A stretch of 64,000 nucleotides of DNA from Linderina pennispora (Eukaryota > Kickxellomycota > Kickxellomycetes > Kickxellales > Kickxellaceae). Each line of letters starts with the position of its first letter. Position 1 is the stretch's first letter. The stretch covers positions 248,001 to 312,000 of the forward strand of contig NW_024468264.1 of assembly GCF_002104995.1 (NCBI RefSeq). Reading direction: 5' to 3'. The translations under genes were made by a program, and so were the position numbers. Shown piece after piece: positions 18,043-30,511 of this stretch. The notes beneath the pieces were generated by a model. That model ran no database searches and had not been told where the DNA came from. It was given only the letters and a program-made list of their open reading frames with translations.

Positions 18043-19345
18043 TCACAGCTCCATATGTGCCAGACCGATCTTCTTATCGCGGATATTGTATACAGAGTAG
18101 TGCGACTGCAGGAAAGGAATGCCAAGCACCCACAGGTACTCGCTGACAGGCATCCACTGGACTTCGCACACATCATTGATCTCATCGTGGTAGATATACT
18201 CCTCGGGCCTCATTGTGAAGCGCCTGCCACCTAGCACAAAGTGGAACGGCTTCAGCTGGGGCAGCACCGAGCACGGCAGCTCGCCTGACATGATGTTGGC
18301 ACCAATGCGGGCGCTCATTCCGGCCAGCGTGAAAGGGTCGCCATATATCAGCGAGCTGCCTGTATCGAGCAGCGCCTTGCGGCTGGCACGCGCCCGGTCA
18401 TGTTCGAGTCAGATTGGCTGCAATGCTGTTGATCTTGTCGGCTCCGTACAGATAGTTCTTCGGCTCATCACCGTACCAGATGCCCTCCATGGTTGTCACC
18501 CAGAACAGGCTGCCGTAGACGTCGAGCCAGACGATCTTGTCCTTGTATGCCCTGTCGTATGTACCAAAGGTGATCTCGCCGCTGGCCTTGCCGCTGCTGC
18601 GGAACAGCTTGACGCCAAACAAGGGCTCTTCCAGAGCGCCCTGCGCTACCATGTTCTCGACCGGCGATGTGACACCGCCTTCGGCGCCGCCAGTGAACCC
18701 AAGCCCAAAGAGTCCGTCGAACTGGCTGCGTGGCAGCTCGAACGTCCTGTCCTCGAGGTTGGTGGTTGCAAACGGCTGGTCCTTGATGACCACCGAGTCA
18801 GCGACACGCACAGTATCGACGCCGACATCGCCGGCAATGAACCCAGTTCCATACTGGATCTCGATTCTCTGCTCGGTATTGGCAAACGACGCAGACGTGC
18901 CCTTGTTGAACCGCCGATGCTGGGTGCACGCCGTCGAATTGCATGTAGCGCCAGGCACCCAGATATTGGACGAGCCAGTGTCGAAGATCACCGAGAAGTG
19001 CTGCACTGGATTACCAATCCCAATGTAGCCGTAGTAATAGTAGTCCTTGACATCGGTCAGCGGCGCTGTGTTGTTCGACAGCGGGACTTGGGCCAGATTT
19101 TTCATCTTGTGTGCCCGTTCCGCCATCCGATGTTTGCGCTTGGATTCAGGGTCCAGCCCGTTCTTCAGAAACAATGGTACTTTGAAGGATCCCTCGCCGG
19201 AGACACCGCTTGAGTGGATCTTGGCGCCTGCGCCGAGCACCGTCGGGTCGTCATACCCAAGCCCCTCAGCCTGGACCTGTGTTTGTGGCGGCGCTGAGAG
19301 CGCGGTGTGGACGAGGGCAATGAGGCCAACTGCTATGAACTTCAT
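18043..19345 (-). CDS. Secreted pepsin-like aspartyl protease 1, one frameshift
   Basis: A1-family aspartic endopeptidase. Signal peptide MKFIAVGLIALVHTALSAPP, a propeptide of about 80 residues, then the mature start DYYYYGYIGIGNPVQHF. First catalytic motif FDTGSSNIWVP, flap YGTGFIAGDVGVDTV, then FDGLFGLGF and TMEGIWYGD. A one-base insertion near 18410 ends the frame early. Reading on in the next frame gives ASRKALLDTGSSLIYGD with the second catalytic Asp, then EYIYHDEINDVC and LGIPFLQSHYSVYNIRDKKIGLA. Corrected length is 433 residues. It has Cys pairs typical of the fold and no GPI signal. Probably a secreted or vacuolar protease; paralog of the next gene, in tandem orientation. Confidence 0.85.
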
Positions 19346-20345
19346 TGGAGAAGCAGGATGTGTATGCTGGTTATATGTTGACGACTAGAGAATAAAAGGG
19401 GCTTAAGTCGCTGTCTCGAGATTGAGCCTTTATCTCCAAATGTCCAGTACTAATACACGTAAATGAGTGAATAAATAACCTGAGGAAGTTGAAAGTTTGA
19501 CTAGGAAGATACCACCATATATAAACGAGTGTGCAATGTTGTTGTCAATACCGAACAGGCAGCTCAAAAGTGGTCTGAGTCGAAAGTGGAGATCTGGTGT
19601 AGCTGGTAACAAATGGCTGGATGAGTAGCGGACGTAGAGGATGGCTGGAAAACAACCCGCCCCAAAAGGTCAAATACGGATATGGTGGAGGAGGGAGAAG
19701 GAAGCGAAGTAATTGGAGAAGATGTAGTCGCAAAAGACCAGTCAATAGAATAAAAACGGATGTTAGTGTTGTAGGCAGCAAGACATCTGGTATGCTCCCC
19801 CGATAAACCTTCTAAACGAAGAGAAAGAGCGGAGAGAAAGGAAAGAGTGGGTGAGGAGAGACAAGCTAAATGCGGAAGAGAAACAGGTTGTGCATGGCAG
19901 GATGTATGTGCCCGCATCAGGATCTAGGGAATGGAGAGGGATGGCCACATGTCGGCGGTTTAGGAAAGCTGTGCGGGAAAGCGATTGTCTCATGGATGTA
20001 ACCTTTGCCAGCATGTTGGTGATCTGGGTATATTACCACTGCAAGCTGTTCACACACTCTATGCCGTCTGACGAAAACGCCTACAAAAATCGGGATGTCC
20101 AGATTCCTGAACCCGGTGAGGCATTATCATTTGCTCACATCTCTACTCCCACACGCAGCCGCCTCTTAATAAATCTCCGCACCCTTCCATCGTTCCCCCG
20201 CACTGCAAAGGGTCTGCCCTAACGTGGGCGCGAATCAATCCGCCGGCTATTTTCACATACCTGGGAAATAATTTCAGTTGACATTAGCAAGCTGCAACTA
20301 GTGTATAGAAAAGAAAATGAAATTAGATGTGAACCCACTGCCATA
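19346..20345. other. Intergenic region between tandem aspartyl proteases
   Basis: 1.0 kb with only short frames. It presumably carries the promoter of protease 1. No recognised element. Confidence 0.4.
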
Positions 20346-21814
20346 TCAGTAGTGCTTCAGCGGCATGTTGATCGGAGCCAACCCAACCTTCTTATCTTTC
20401 ATGTCGAACACAGCGTAATAGGCACGCAAGAACGAGTCGCCTAGCACCCAGAACGGGCTATCATACGAGGGCACCCATGCCGAGCTACATGTCTTCTTCT
20501 CTGGGTCACGATAAACGTAGTGGTCAGGCGTGATCTCGAAGCGGTAGCCGCCGAGCGAGACCCAGAACGACTCGAGGTTTTGTAGATTCGCGCACGACAT
20601 GTCACCGGTCTTGTAGTCGGCGCCAATGATCCGGCTAATAAGCTGTATGGTGTTCGGGTCACCAAGCAAAAACGACGTACCAGTATCGAGAATTGCCGAG
20701 GTCTCAGGCTTCTTTTCAGATCCAGTCGGCAGCAGCTTCTTAATCTTGACTGACGTGTCTTCGGGCGGGTGTTTCTTCTTCCTCATGATATCCATATCTG
20801 GGTCAGTCCCCTTGGCCTTCTTCTTCATTTTCTTGATCGCCATCTCCTGATCCTCGATCTGTCTTGCCGCCTGCTCCTCGGATGTTGCCACATCAGTGAT
20901 GTTGGTCAGCACAACGTTTAGTGGCAGAGTGCCGAGGTCGTGGTCCTTGCTGAGCGTTAAAAGATTGAGCTTGCCATCTCCGTACCAGATACCCTCCATT
21001 GTAACTTGCCAGTATTTGGGGCGTGTCACATGCATCCACTTGAGGTCGCCCTTGTAGTGCAGCTCGTTGTAGCCACCAAGAAGCAGCTCGCCAAACGATC
21101 GATGTCCCTGTGACAGGGCAAAGGCAAACACGGGTTCGTCAACCAGGTTTTCCTCAATCATCCTGACCATCGGCGGCACCAATCCACCCGACGACAGCGA
21201 CTTGAAGGCTAACCCGAACAGGCCGTCGAACTCAGGTATCAGGCAGCTCAAACACCTCGTCTTCGCTTGTGGTTTCAGCGAACGGCTGGTCCTTGATCGT
21301 GATTCCGCCGACCTTGACTGTGTCCTGACTTGTGAATCCGCGTACCTCACCAGTTCCATACTGAATGGCAAACGGCATATTTAGCGGCTTGTACGTGGCC
21401 AGACAAATCGTGGTCGTACCGGTTGTGTTGCAAGCACGCCTTCGACTGACACCGCACTCCCGGGATCCACATGTTGGCTGAGCCAGTGTCGAAGGTCACC
21501 GTAAAGTTTTGCGCAGGCATGCCGACAGAGATGACCCCGTAGTAGTATGTGTCGGTGGCGTCAGTGAGCCGTACCTGGCCAAAATCTGGTTCAACGTCGT
21601 GCGTCTCCTCGTCAAAGTCGACGTCAGCCGGCAGCATCATCAGCTTCTTACCGTCCTTGTTTTCCCGTGCCTTCCGGCGAGCTACCAGGATGTTGTTGTT
21701 GCGGTTGTACGATCGCTGGAGCGGGATGGATATCCTCTTGCAGTTCTGCTGGCCCAAGGCAAAGTTTGTGGGCGTGGTTAGCAGCAGCAAGAGCAGCGCT
21801 GTCAGCTGCACCAT
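20346..21814 (-). CDS. Secreted pepsin-like aspartyl protease 2 with Lys-rich insert, two frameshifts
   Basis: Second A1 protease. Signal peptide MVQLTALLLLLLTTPTNFALG, propeptide, then YYYGVISVGMPAQNF, catalytic FDTGSANMWIPG and VRCQSKACLQHNRYD. Insertions near 21402 and 21234 break the frame. In the corrected frame the stretch between them reads YKPLNMPFAIQYGTGEVRGF, the flap, then FELP, then FDGLFGLAF. The second catalytic motif is AILDTGTSFLLGD. Directly before it, at the loop where protease 1 has a short linker, there is an insert of about 60 residues with MAIKKMKKKAKG and MRKKKHPPED, an unusually Lys-rich surface loop. The C terminus FWVLGDSFLRAYYAVFDMKDKKVGLAP is canonical. Corrected length is 488 residues. 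Confidence 0.83.
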
Positions 21815-22831
21815 TGTGTGAAAAGGAATGTGTGTTCTGCAGTCTGTCCTTGGGCGATGCTGGGAATAAAGAACGGCTAAAGAAATGTGTAGATTTCGCT
21901 GGAGAGAAAGCAGGTATATCTGGACTAGACAAACGCAACAAAAATATCGATGGGAACTCGACTGTGTTCAAATACAAAAGGCATGTCACGGTCTACTATT
22001 TTATGAAAAGGGGCGGGCTAGTTAGCGGTTGCAACCAAGAATGCCTAGGACACAATGGCAAATATAGCCATCTCCATCCGCCTTCCTCCTCCCCGATATT
22101 TTTCTCCTCATGCGAGCTATTTGGCAAGGTCCTACTGCGTGCCTGTGTAGCATTTCGCACCGCTTGCCAGAATCTGGGCGTGGATTGGAAAGTTCTTGGC
22201 ACACTGAAATGGTGGAGGCAGGAATAATCTTTGAAAAATAGCGCACCCGCCCCATTTGAGATAGGAAGGGGCTGCTGAGGGGAAGACGGTGCATGCCGCT
22301 TGGACGTAGAGAAGAAGGGGAAGTCGTAGCGGCGCAGAAAGGGATGGCCGTAGGTGCAACAGCGCCCATTAGCCCACCATATTACTTTCTTTTTTTTACC
22401 AGCTACTGCCGCCGAGGAATTACTGCTCTGCGTCATGGCCAATGTCTATAAATATACACGATGGGTGGTGAAATATACACAGCCCGCTTCGAAAGGAGCA
22501 CGAGGGCATTGGCATTGCATGGAACATGGATGCAATATACAGCGCCTTTTATGGAAACTGCGCTGTGTTGATGGTGCTTGTGTAAATGTGGATGTATGTT
22601 ATAGAAACCAAGTCGGCAGGATTAAAAACGATTAGAAAAGCATGTTGACAGGGAAACAGAAAAGTAAAAAAGTAAGCGAGCGAAAGGCCTGCCGATGAGG
22701 GTCCGCAGCAGGTACATTGGACACCCATGGCAGTGCCTCAGCCCAAGCTCCCCGCACTCTCCCCACATGGCCGAACAGCTCTGGCACGCGGAGGGGAGAG
22801 GGGCAGAGAGCGCAGGGCGGAAATAAAATAA
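21815..22831. other. Intergenic region between aspartyl protease 2 and the desaturase
   Basis: About 1.0 kb with no recognised gene. It should include the promoter of protease 2 and the 3' end of the desaturase (both minus strand). TATAAATATA occurs near 22448. Confidence 0.35.
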
Positions 22832-24041
22832 TTAGTTGGTCTTTGCCATCTTGCGGGCCCGGGCCTTCTCCATGTTCAGGTCGGCAGTCTTCTTCATCTT
22901 GGCAACAAAGGCGGCCTTCTCGGCGCTCAGAGCCTTAACCTGCTCCTTGGTGGGCACCTTCAGGTGCTTGCGGGCGTACCGGTGGGCATCGAGGGTGCGC
23001 ACAACACGCGACTGCGGAGCCAGCAGCGCCGAGGTGACAAACATGTACAGGACAGCGCACCACGAGGTATGGTAGGCAAGGTCGTCGTAGTACTCGGGGG
23101 CAATGCGCTTGATCTCGGGCAGCTTGGTCCAGGGAACGAGCGGGAAGTCGTGGTGCTCGTTGTGGTAGCCAATGTTGAGCCAGAACCAGTTGCCAGAGCC
23201 ATAGTACGAGTACGTCTCCTGTCCGTCGCGGAACGTATAGTGCTCCTGGATGAAGTGGGCGGCTCCGGGATGCAGGCCAAATCCAAGCAGCACCGAGGCA
23301 ACAAGGTACAGGACGCCACGCGCACCGCAGAAGTAGTACAGGGCGACGTCGCAGCCGATGGTCCAGGCCCAGTTGATCAGCTCCCAGCGCGACAGCTGCT
23401 TCTGCTGAGCAAGTCCGCGACCAATGTACATGACGCCGTAGATGATGAGCCACAGGAACTTGCGCACGGGGTCGTTGCCAATCAGGCGGATCTCCCACTC
23501 CAGGGGCAGATCCGGATCATAGCCATACACGCCCTGGTAAGTGTGGTGCTCGAGGTGGTACCGGCGGAACGACTGTGCGAGCGGCGCAAGCAGCGGGATG
23601 TTGGCAAAGTTGCCAACCCAGCGGTTCTGCAGTGTGGTGGCCGCACACAGGTTGTGCGTGAACTCGTGGAAGATAATGCCAATCTGCGTCGAGATGGAGC
23701 CGCCCACGACGTAGGCCACGAACAGCATGGTCCACGTCCAGTCAGTCAGAATGTTGCCAAACACATACGCCAGGCCAACCTGCACGCCGACGACGGTCGC
23801 AGGTAATCCAGATGGTGTTGGTGTCGTAGCCATACAGCTGCTCGATCTCGGGGTGGTCCGCCAGAATCTGGTTCTTGCGCTTCTTGTGTGGCTCGTCGTA
23901 CATGTCAAAGCGGGGCGCCTCGTCGTAGCCAGGAACCGACCGCTTCCAGAACCCGAGATATGACGGGAACCGCATGTCGTACTCCTCGCCCTCGTGAATT
24001 GCACGAATCTCGTCGACCGAACCGGTATCACGGGGAGGCAT
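22832..24041 (-). CDS. DES1: Sphingolipid delta-4 desaturase, one frameshift
   Basis: Membrane di-iron desaturase that introduces the delta-4 double bond into the sphinganine base of ceramide in the ER, the entry to fungal glucosylceramide. The three His boxes are HEFTH, HLEHH and HNEHH, with family context FHEFTHNLCAATTLQNRWVG, YHLEHHTYQG and GYHNEHHDFPLVPWTKLPEI. The N-terminal domain (HKKRKNQILADHPEIEQLYGYD) matches the DES family. An extra base near 23805 separates TNTIWI from PATVVGVQVGLAYVFG. Corrected length is 402 residues. The C terminus is a Lys/Ala-rich helix ending KMAKTN, probably an ER-retention-type tail. Confidence 0.88.
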
Positions 24042-24959
24042 GGTCGTGTAGTCTACTGCCCCTTGGGAGAAGGAAAAAGAGTTGCCACGGAAAGGATATC
24101 AGGGGATAAATGGTTTGGGTACCTGGCTAGTAGAACCAAACGCAGGATAGCAAACAGTGTAATAAGTGAACAAAAATGTATGAAGAGGAGAGCAGGGTGG
24201 AAAAAAGAAAGTGTAAACACCGGCGCCCCCTTCTTAAAGCCGCTCGCACTCTCCTTTCACGCACTCGCAAGAAAAATTATCGCGAAACTGCGGCTTCTTG
24301 GCCGAAGATTCGCTGTGTTTTTCTTTTTTGCTTTCCCCAATTTAATTTTCCTCCTTTCCCCTGCGTCGCGTCTCTACAGACATCACCCTCACGCAGCGCC
24401 TTTCTTTCGCCAGCTGGCATGCAAGGCGCTAAAAGATGCGGTCCAGAATGAGGGTCCTTTTGGCTGCAGCATGGACCGCGGCGCTGGCAGGTAATCAATT
24501 GGGCTGGGCTCCGGCCCCAGTCTATAAAAAAAGGAACACAAAATGTAAACTGGTGACCGCTGATGCGGCTCACAGTTTGCTCCCGCTCCTCCCACTGCCG
24601 ACTGTGCACGCTTGGACGGGGCGGATGTTTTGGTGGTGCGGACTAAGCCGATCAGCCCCGACCTCACATTCACCTCGGGCTTTGGCCGGGAGATGAGGGA
24701 GGCACGACCAGAACGGCTGTCCTAATTTTTTGGGGCGGTGGTTGAAGAGGGGAGACGAGGATCTGTTTGCCGCAATCCCGCATCAGCACTGCAGGCCGGC
24801 TTTTCCACCACACCGCCTCTCTGCCTGCAAGTCTGGGCAATCTTGGCGGTACTATAGCTCCGCTTGGCGGTCTAAGCTCTAAATGAAGATCCTATGTCCC
24901 TGGAGCTGTGGATTTGTAATCGTGCTTGCTTTTCTTCTGAAAAATTACTCGCATGCCCC
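24042..24959. other. Intergenic region upstream of the desaturase
   Basis: About 920 bp with no recognised gene. Pyrimidine-rich stretches lie around 24300-24370. It carries the desaturase promoter and the LAS21 3' end. Confidence 0.4.
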
Positions 24960-27900
24960 CTACGAAGATACATAGCCGAGCCCAGCTACCCACGCAATGC
25001 CGCCCAGGGTCAGGCACGCAGTGTAGAACCCGACCATCCACCCGATCTGGTACAGGTAGCGGGGCGAAAACACCGACCAGATGAACAGATGCGTGCGCAG
25101 GGCGGTGACCACGATGCTCAGCAACAGCAGGGCGCACGATTGCCAGAGGTGGGCTGACACCAGCGCTTCAGTGATGGAGCGGCCGGCCAGAGCCGGTTTC
25201 CTGAGAGAGAGCACACACAGGCCGGCCGCCGCCCACCACAGCGGACCAGCCCAGTTGGCCACAAACAGCAGCAGGCCCACCAGGTTCTCGTTGTACCGCG
25301 ACACGCCTGTATAGGCATTGCTGAGGTCCAGCGACGCCAGCGAGTTTCGAGTTGCCCAGCACGTAAAACGACGCATTCAAAAGGCAGAACACAGTGATTT
25401 CGACATGATGGTCGCCAGCCAACGCGACCACGGTCCTCGCGGGTGGTCTTTTGGATCCATGAGCCGCGCAGCACCCACAGGCGGATCAGCCGGCCGTCAA
25501 ACAATGCAAAGATCGACGTGAACAGGGCAAACACCGCGATGTTGTGTGGCCGAGAAAGCAGCATCAAAAGTGGTGTGATCGCGACCAGCGTATCCAGCGC
25601 CGCTGCCTGTGCCAGCGTCGCCTGCTCCTCGCCTGGATTCTGCCCATCAAAGCCAGACCGCGCTCGCCACCAGGCACAGGCGGCTTCCAGCGAAGCCAGC
25701 AGCCCCTGTGCACATATACACCATGCGCGCGACATTGGCCAGATCTGGCGGCGCGCACTTGCGGACAACACCCCATGTCAGACGCCTCCAGACCCAGTGC
25801 CTCCCATCCTGAGCTGCGGTCCAGGTGGTACACCACAGCGCATGTGGATGCATAGGCAACCAGTGCTCGGAATACACGCTGGCCAAGCACCAGCGCCCGC
25901 TGCTCAGACGTCTCAACGACCTGTGTACAGCGTCACTACTCGCCGCGCGCTCTCGTTGATCGCCCGTCTGCGCTCGGACAACTCGTGGTCCCTGCGGTAT
26001 GCCATCAGATGTGCGCTGGCCTTGTGCGTGCGCGAATGGGGGACGGCCCTGCCGCATCACCTCGTCGATCGGCCCTGTGATGCTCTCGCGTGATGGACGC
26101 GGGTACAGGTAGATGTGCAGGCGGTATACCCACACGTTAGTCGCCAGCGCTGCCACTATTGCCATCAGCCACATCTCCCGCGCATAAGTTGTGTTGAGCG
26201 AGTGCCGGATGTCGAGCTCACCAGCCCACTTCTGGCCTGTCTGGCTTCCATGCCCGCGCAACACGGAACATGGCACATCTGCAGCAGCGTCCGCGCCAGC
26301 GATCCCTTTGGTGGGGCTGGACATCAGCCGCAGAACCAGCATTGTCTGCACCCAGAAATACCAGTACTGGTGCTCCTCTTCAATTAAGCTGCTGGAGGCC
26401 ACCGACACAGCGTACGTGGCCAGCATGCCGATCGCTGGCCAGTTGGCCATGTTGGAAAGGATATTGATCCCCGCCCAGGGAAGGCCAAGACAGAAGGAAT
26501 AGCCCGGTCCGCGGCAATACCGATAAAGAAGATGCCTGTGCCCATTGCGCCGAGATCATACCCGCTGAATGTCCGCGAAAGGTGCTCATTGGCGTGCTCC
26601 ATGAACTGGTAGTACTTGCGCTCAGCTGCCCTGGCATCCTCACCCTCGCCGCCACCCTTACCAGCCCTGTGGTGGGCTGCCAGCGCCTGCATGTATTTGC
26701 ACCGCAAGCTGTTCGCCAACGTTGCTAGCATGCATGCTGTCGCAGTCAGTCGATGGATCGAAAGTCAAAAGCTGCCATTTGCATGTCGACATCCGCTACC
26801 GACGGATCGTTGGCTCGCACCACACCAAACATCTGGAACGCCGAGAGCTGAAGAAACCTCAACAGTTCTCCATCCGAGTACTTGCCAAGCATATCGATCA
26901 GCGGAAGGCCCAGGTTGTTTTTGGGAATGGGCACGCCAAACAGCAGCGACAGAGTCGGCACCAGGTCAATCTGCGGCACCTCCTTAGTCAGCAGACTGGA
27001 CAAGCGCATTCTTGCCCTTGTCAGCAAACTCTTGTCCCTTTATGCCCTGTCCCATGAACACAAACACAGTCGACGTCTCCAGCTTCGAGTTGCCGCCATG
27101 GTTGCCGATCTCGTTCATTGCGTGGTCGCCGAGCAGCACAAATAGCGTCGGCTTGGCCGCCTTGTCCTTGGCCATTCGCTCAGCGTCCTGACGCAGGATG
27201 ATCTCGTTCACCTGCTTTCACGACCTGGTCCATCTCCTGTTGCTTAGGCTTCATCAGCGGGCTATTAGGTCCCGCCAGGTGCCCGATATGGTCGAGTCCC
27301 AAGTAGTGGAAAACAGTCACATCCCAGTCATCCTTCTCCAGGTCTGGCTTGACATGCCGTGTCACATTCAGGTCTACTTCGACTGTGTCAGTGACAAAGA
27401 ATGATGACGTACCATCCGTGCGCGAGAATGTGTCGGGGAACAAGCGCAGCCAGGTGTCATCGACCGAACAGGTTGATCGTCTTGTTTCCATGGTTCTTTA
27501 GCTGCCACAGCAGGTTGTCGTGGAATTTGAGCGACGAGCTCGTGTCGGACTCGGCAGTATTGAGCACAGCATCCAAAAAGTTTGGCACTGTACCGGTCAT
27601 CAGCGCCTTGATCCGCGGCATCGTCACTGTTGGCGCCAACGCCTTGGCTGTGTATCCAAGCGCGCGCCCATCACGCAGCAGGCTTTGCGTGTACGCCATG
27701 CCAGAGTTGTTGCCAAACACAAAGTCATTGCGCAGCGCGTCTACTAGCATCACCACCAGCCGATCGTACTGTGCGTCTACATGGCTGCCCAGCTGCCCGA
27801 GGTCTGCTGGCTGTTCTGCCCATGTTGCAAAGCCAGGTATGCTTTTCTTGTAAGGAAAGAAGCCCTTGATAAAGAACCCTAATCCCACCAGCTCTACCAG

Positions 27901-28122
27901 AATGAGTGGGAGCAGAATGAGCAGCCGTTCATTGCAAATTATAATGTGTAGAGAGATGAGCTGTTCAACGAGCGAGAGTTGTTTTAAACGCAGGGAAACG
28001 TAGGAGAGATCAGTTTGCAGCAACACAGCGGACCTCAGAATCAGCCAGGCTAATTTCCGATTAATTGCCATCCAGGATTCGATCACGCTGGTGTTGCGTG
28101 CTGGCCCTAGGACCATGGGCAT
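24960..28122 (-). CDS. LAS21: GPI ethanolamine phosphate transferase 2, about ten frameshifts
   Basis: Transfers phosphoethanolamine to the second mannose of GPI anchors in the ER (LAS21/GPI7/PIG-G). The N-terminal membrane span and GFFIKGFFPYKKSIPGF lead into the alkaline-phosphatase-like domain: VMLVDALRNDFVFG, APTVTMPRIKALMTG, then DDTWLRLFPDTF, FHYLGLDHIGHLAGP and LLGDHAMNEIGNHGG, which carry the metal ligands. PQIDLVPTLSLLFGVPIPKNNLG follows, then the multi-span C-terminal half with SSLIEEEHQYWYFW, and HLFIWSVFSPRYLY at the end. The sequence jumps frame at about 27463, 27214, 27012, 26750, 26715, 26500 (twice), 25800, 25440 and 25350, each consistent with an extra base, so the gene is probably intact in the organism. 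The start is uncertain: in-frame ATGs at 28122 and 28071, the first inside a large palindrome. Confidence 0.85.
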
Positions 28123-28162
28123 CGGCTACCAATTGGTTAGCGGCGATGCCCATGGTCCTAGG
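28106..28162. repeat. 57-bp near-perfect palindrome
   Basis: 19-bp perfect arms (28106-28124 CCTAGGACCATGGGCATCG and its reverse complement at 28144-28162) flank GCTACCAATTGGTTAGCGG, which is itself almost self-complementary around AATT. Allowing three unpaired bases, the whole block can fold as one long hairpin. It overlaps the first possible LAS21 start codon. Confidence 0.9.
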
Positions 28163-28729
28163 CAAGTGCGTGGCGATGGACGCTCTGACCCCACTGCAAA
28201 CAATGACAGCATGGGACTCTGAGTTCTGAGGGAGACAATGGCATTTCCTCACAACGCGATGTCTCCAACCAAACATAAAATCGAAGACGTTCGTGCTATG
28301 ATGGATATATATATGCCAATTCTCAAGGCTCGCTGCCTTTCTCCCTTCTCATTGCGTTCTCTTTAAGTGGAACCTCCCATCCAAAAGCTTTACTCTCTGT
28401 TACGTTTCTTTGGTTTGTTGGTGTCGGCGCCCAGGTCTGGCGAAAAGTAACACCTCAGAAACTAAGCTGTGAGGAAAGGATATAGTACATGACCACAGGA
28501 AGAAACGAAAGGGTGAAAAGACTTGAGAGGCCGCTATAAGCGTACCGTCTCTCGTCAGAGGAGACAGATCCTCATCCAGAGCTTTCAGTTGATACCAAAA
28601 GGCTAGTGGGTTGCATGTTTGAGCCTGGCCGTTGGCTTGCTGCCCCTCCCAACCGTCAGGGGCTTGCCGCTGTTGGCTCGACTCCGTTACAAGATGAACA
28701 GAATGTATTTGGTCTACCCGCATTTCTGC
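28163..28729. other. Intergenic region upstream of LAS21
   Basis: About 570 bp without a recognised gene. An AT-rich TATATATATG stretch lies near 28306, followed by pyrimidine-rich sequence. It presumably holds the LAS21 promoter and the 3' end of the F-box-like gene. Confidence 0.4.
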
Positions 28730-30511
28730 TCAAAACCCAATATATTCAATCTGGCGGATATGCGAGCTGTCGTCGAATATTGGGCGATGGACGAAGCAGT
28801 CAAGGCTCAGCGCTGTCTCAGGGAATTCTGACCTACGATGGACTTCCATTATGACTGTGGCCAACAGAGGAAGTTTTGTGAATGCGATGGCTAGTAGACA
28901 GTTTGTCCTAAGCACCCCTATGGTGATTATTGTCAATGCCGCAGGTATCCGTCAGAGTAAGCTTTTGAAGCCGAGACGCTTGTATAGCAGGCAGCTCCTC
29001 GCGGATGCCTGAGATCCTCTCGTCCGTGAATTCGTCGGGGCAGCGACTAAGGATTCTGTCCATGCTATACGGCAGAGTCAAATGGATACAGCGCCGGCAA
29101 TTGGTTGACCAAGTAGAGCAAATCTGCAATGCCCATCTCCAGACGACTTGCCTTCAGGATACGGAGGTCTGGCAGGTTGAGCGAAAGCGCTGAAAGCGCT
29201 CCCTCGCAAACAATGTGGTCGATGTCGTACGAGAAATACTGGACCTTGAGTTCCAATGCAGAGAAAGGTGCTGAGGTGCCCAACTGCATCGTCGCGAGTG
29301 TGAAAAGCTCCAGCAAGACTTAGCGTCACGTGCTGGAGCGCTGAGAATAATCCCTTGCGGCGTCGAAATACGATCCCTTAGATGTCGATAGCATTCATCG
29401 TCGATGCTCAAACGAGAGGTAGCGGAGGGTGTCTACTGCAGCTAGAGCCGCGGTGGCTATCTCTGGTGCGATTCCATTGCTTGACTGAAAGTACTTCAGC
29501 CGCGGAAAATGATGCACTGTGCATTTGTAAGCGGAGACAGGGCCGCCAATATCGTCGAGATCAGGTAGTGTGTCAACTTCAAGCCGGTGCAAGTTAGGAT
29601 AGATTATTGGGATCCCGGCATCGCTGGTGAGGATCTGCTTTGGGATGCCCGTATAGCCAGACTGTCTACGCAAAATCTGGAGGGTCTGTGAGCTGCGACG
29701 AACTAGCTCGACTTCTTTATCCTCCAAAAGAATCCGCGCTGATTTCGATAAATTGTAAGGGTATGGATTCTAGCCTGCGAGCCATAGCCTTGGTGATCTG
29801 GTCAAAGAGCGACAGCCGTCTAAGCGTATGCGAATATGCACCAACGATCCCTGATAAGAATATGTTCCTAGGGGTTTTTGAGGTATCCGTCAGGTCCGTT
29901 TGCAGGTAGCGTACCTTTGGAAATGACATTGACAGGGCTGCATTAAGTGATGAGGATAGCCTCTCAATATCTGCTCTGGTGATCGCCTCAGAAGCACTAT
30001 TCTCGGAATCGGGCCGCCTAGCTGCATCATTGCGGATGCACAATGAGATGCTGTGCACAGATGGGAACACATGGCCATGAAGCATTCGGCAAAGGTTTTC
30101 GATGTTGTTTACAAGAGCCTGGCTGGAAAAACCAATGTCTATCCGTACCGACGTCAGTAGACCGTGATGCCTTTTGGCAATGACATCTTCCAACTTGTAC
30201 TGAAGCCATGTAGCAGGAATAGTCGGGCCAAGGCTTCTGCCTACAGCAACTTCTACTGACGCAAACGAACTCTTCTTCATATCAATGATCCTGCTCCACG
30301 TCTGGTTCATGGCTGGAATCTCTGAGTATATGCGTATCGGGCCAATATCAAACAGCTCCTGGCCAACGCGAAAGCACATCGTATCCACTATCTCGCCAAT
30401 AATTTGGTCGATGATTGACTCTGGGATGTTGTCAAATGCAGAACGAAGCATAGCTGGGTGCAGTGGTGTTGATTTGAGGGTGAAAATGGACCAGCAGCTT
30501 CCACCGACCAT
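28730..30511 (-). CDS. F-box-like/leucine-rich protein A (lineage-specific family), frameshifted
   Basis: The N terminus has an F-box-like segment, IPESIIDQIIGEIVD, followed after about 35 residues by WSRI. Then comes a long region of irregular leucine-rich strands and helices (LTSVRIDIGFSSQALVNNIENLCRML, FPKVRYLQTDL, NLHRLEVDTLPDL, LPDLRILKASRLEMGIADLLYLVNQLP, SRLQKLTLTDT, FTKLPLLATVIM). The reading passes through frames ending at 29717, 29395, 29065, 28908 and 28730, each step consistent with one or two extra bases. Kickxellales genomes carry many such divergent F-box/LRR proteins, which are presumed SCF substrate adaptors; that link is inference. Start ATG at 30511 is chosen; 30451 is possible. 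Paralogous to the gene immediately upstream. Confidence 0.55.

Noticed and set aside
18215-19213. 332-codon plus-strand frame
   Set aside because: Antisense to aspartyl protease 1, which has both catalytic motifs.
23482-23806. Overlapping His-rich frames on both strands near the desaturase
   Set aside because: Shadows of the desaturase His-box region; only one frame carries the three His boxes in order.
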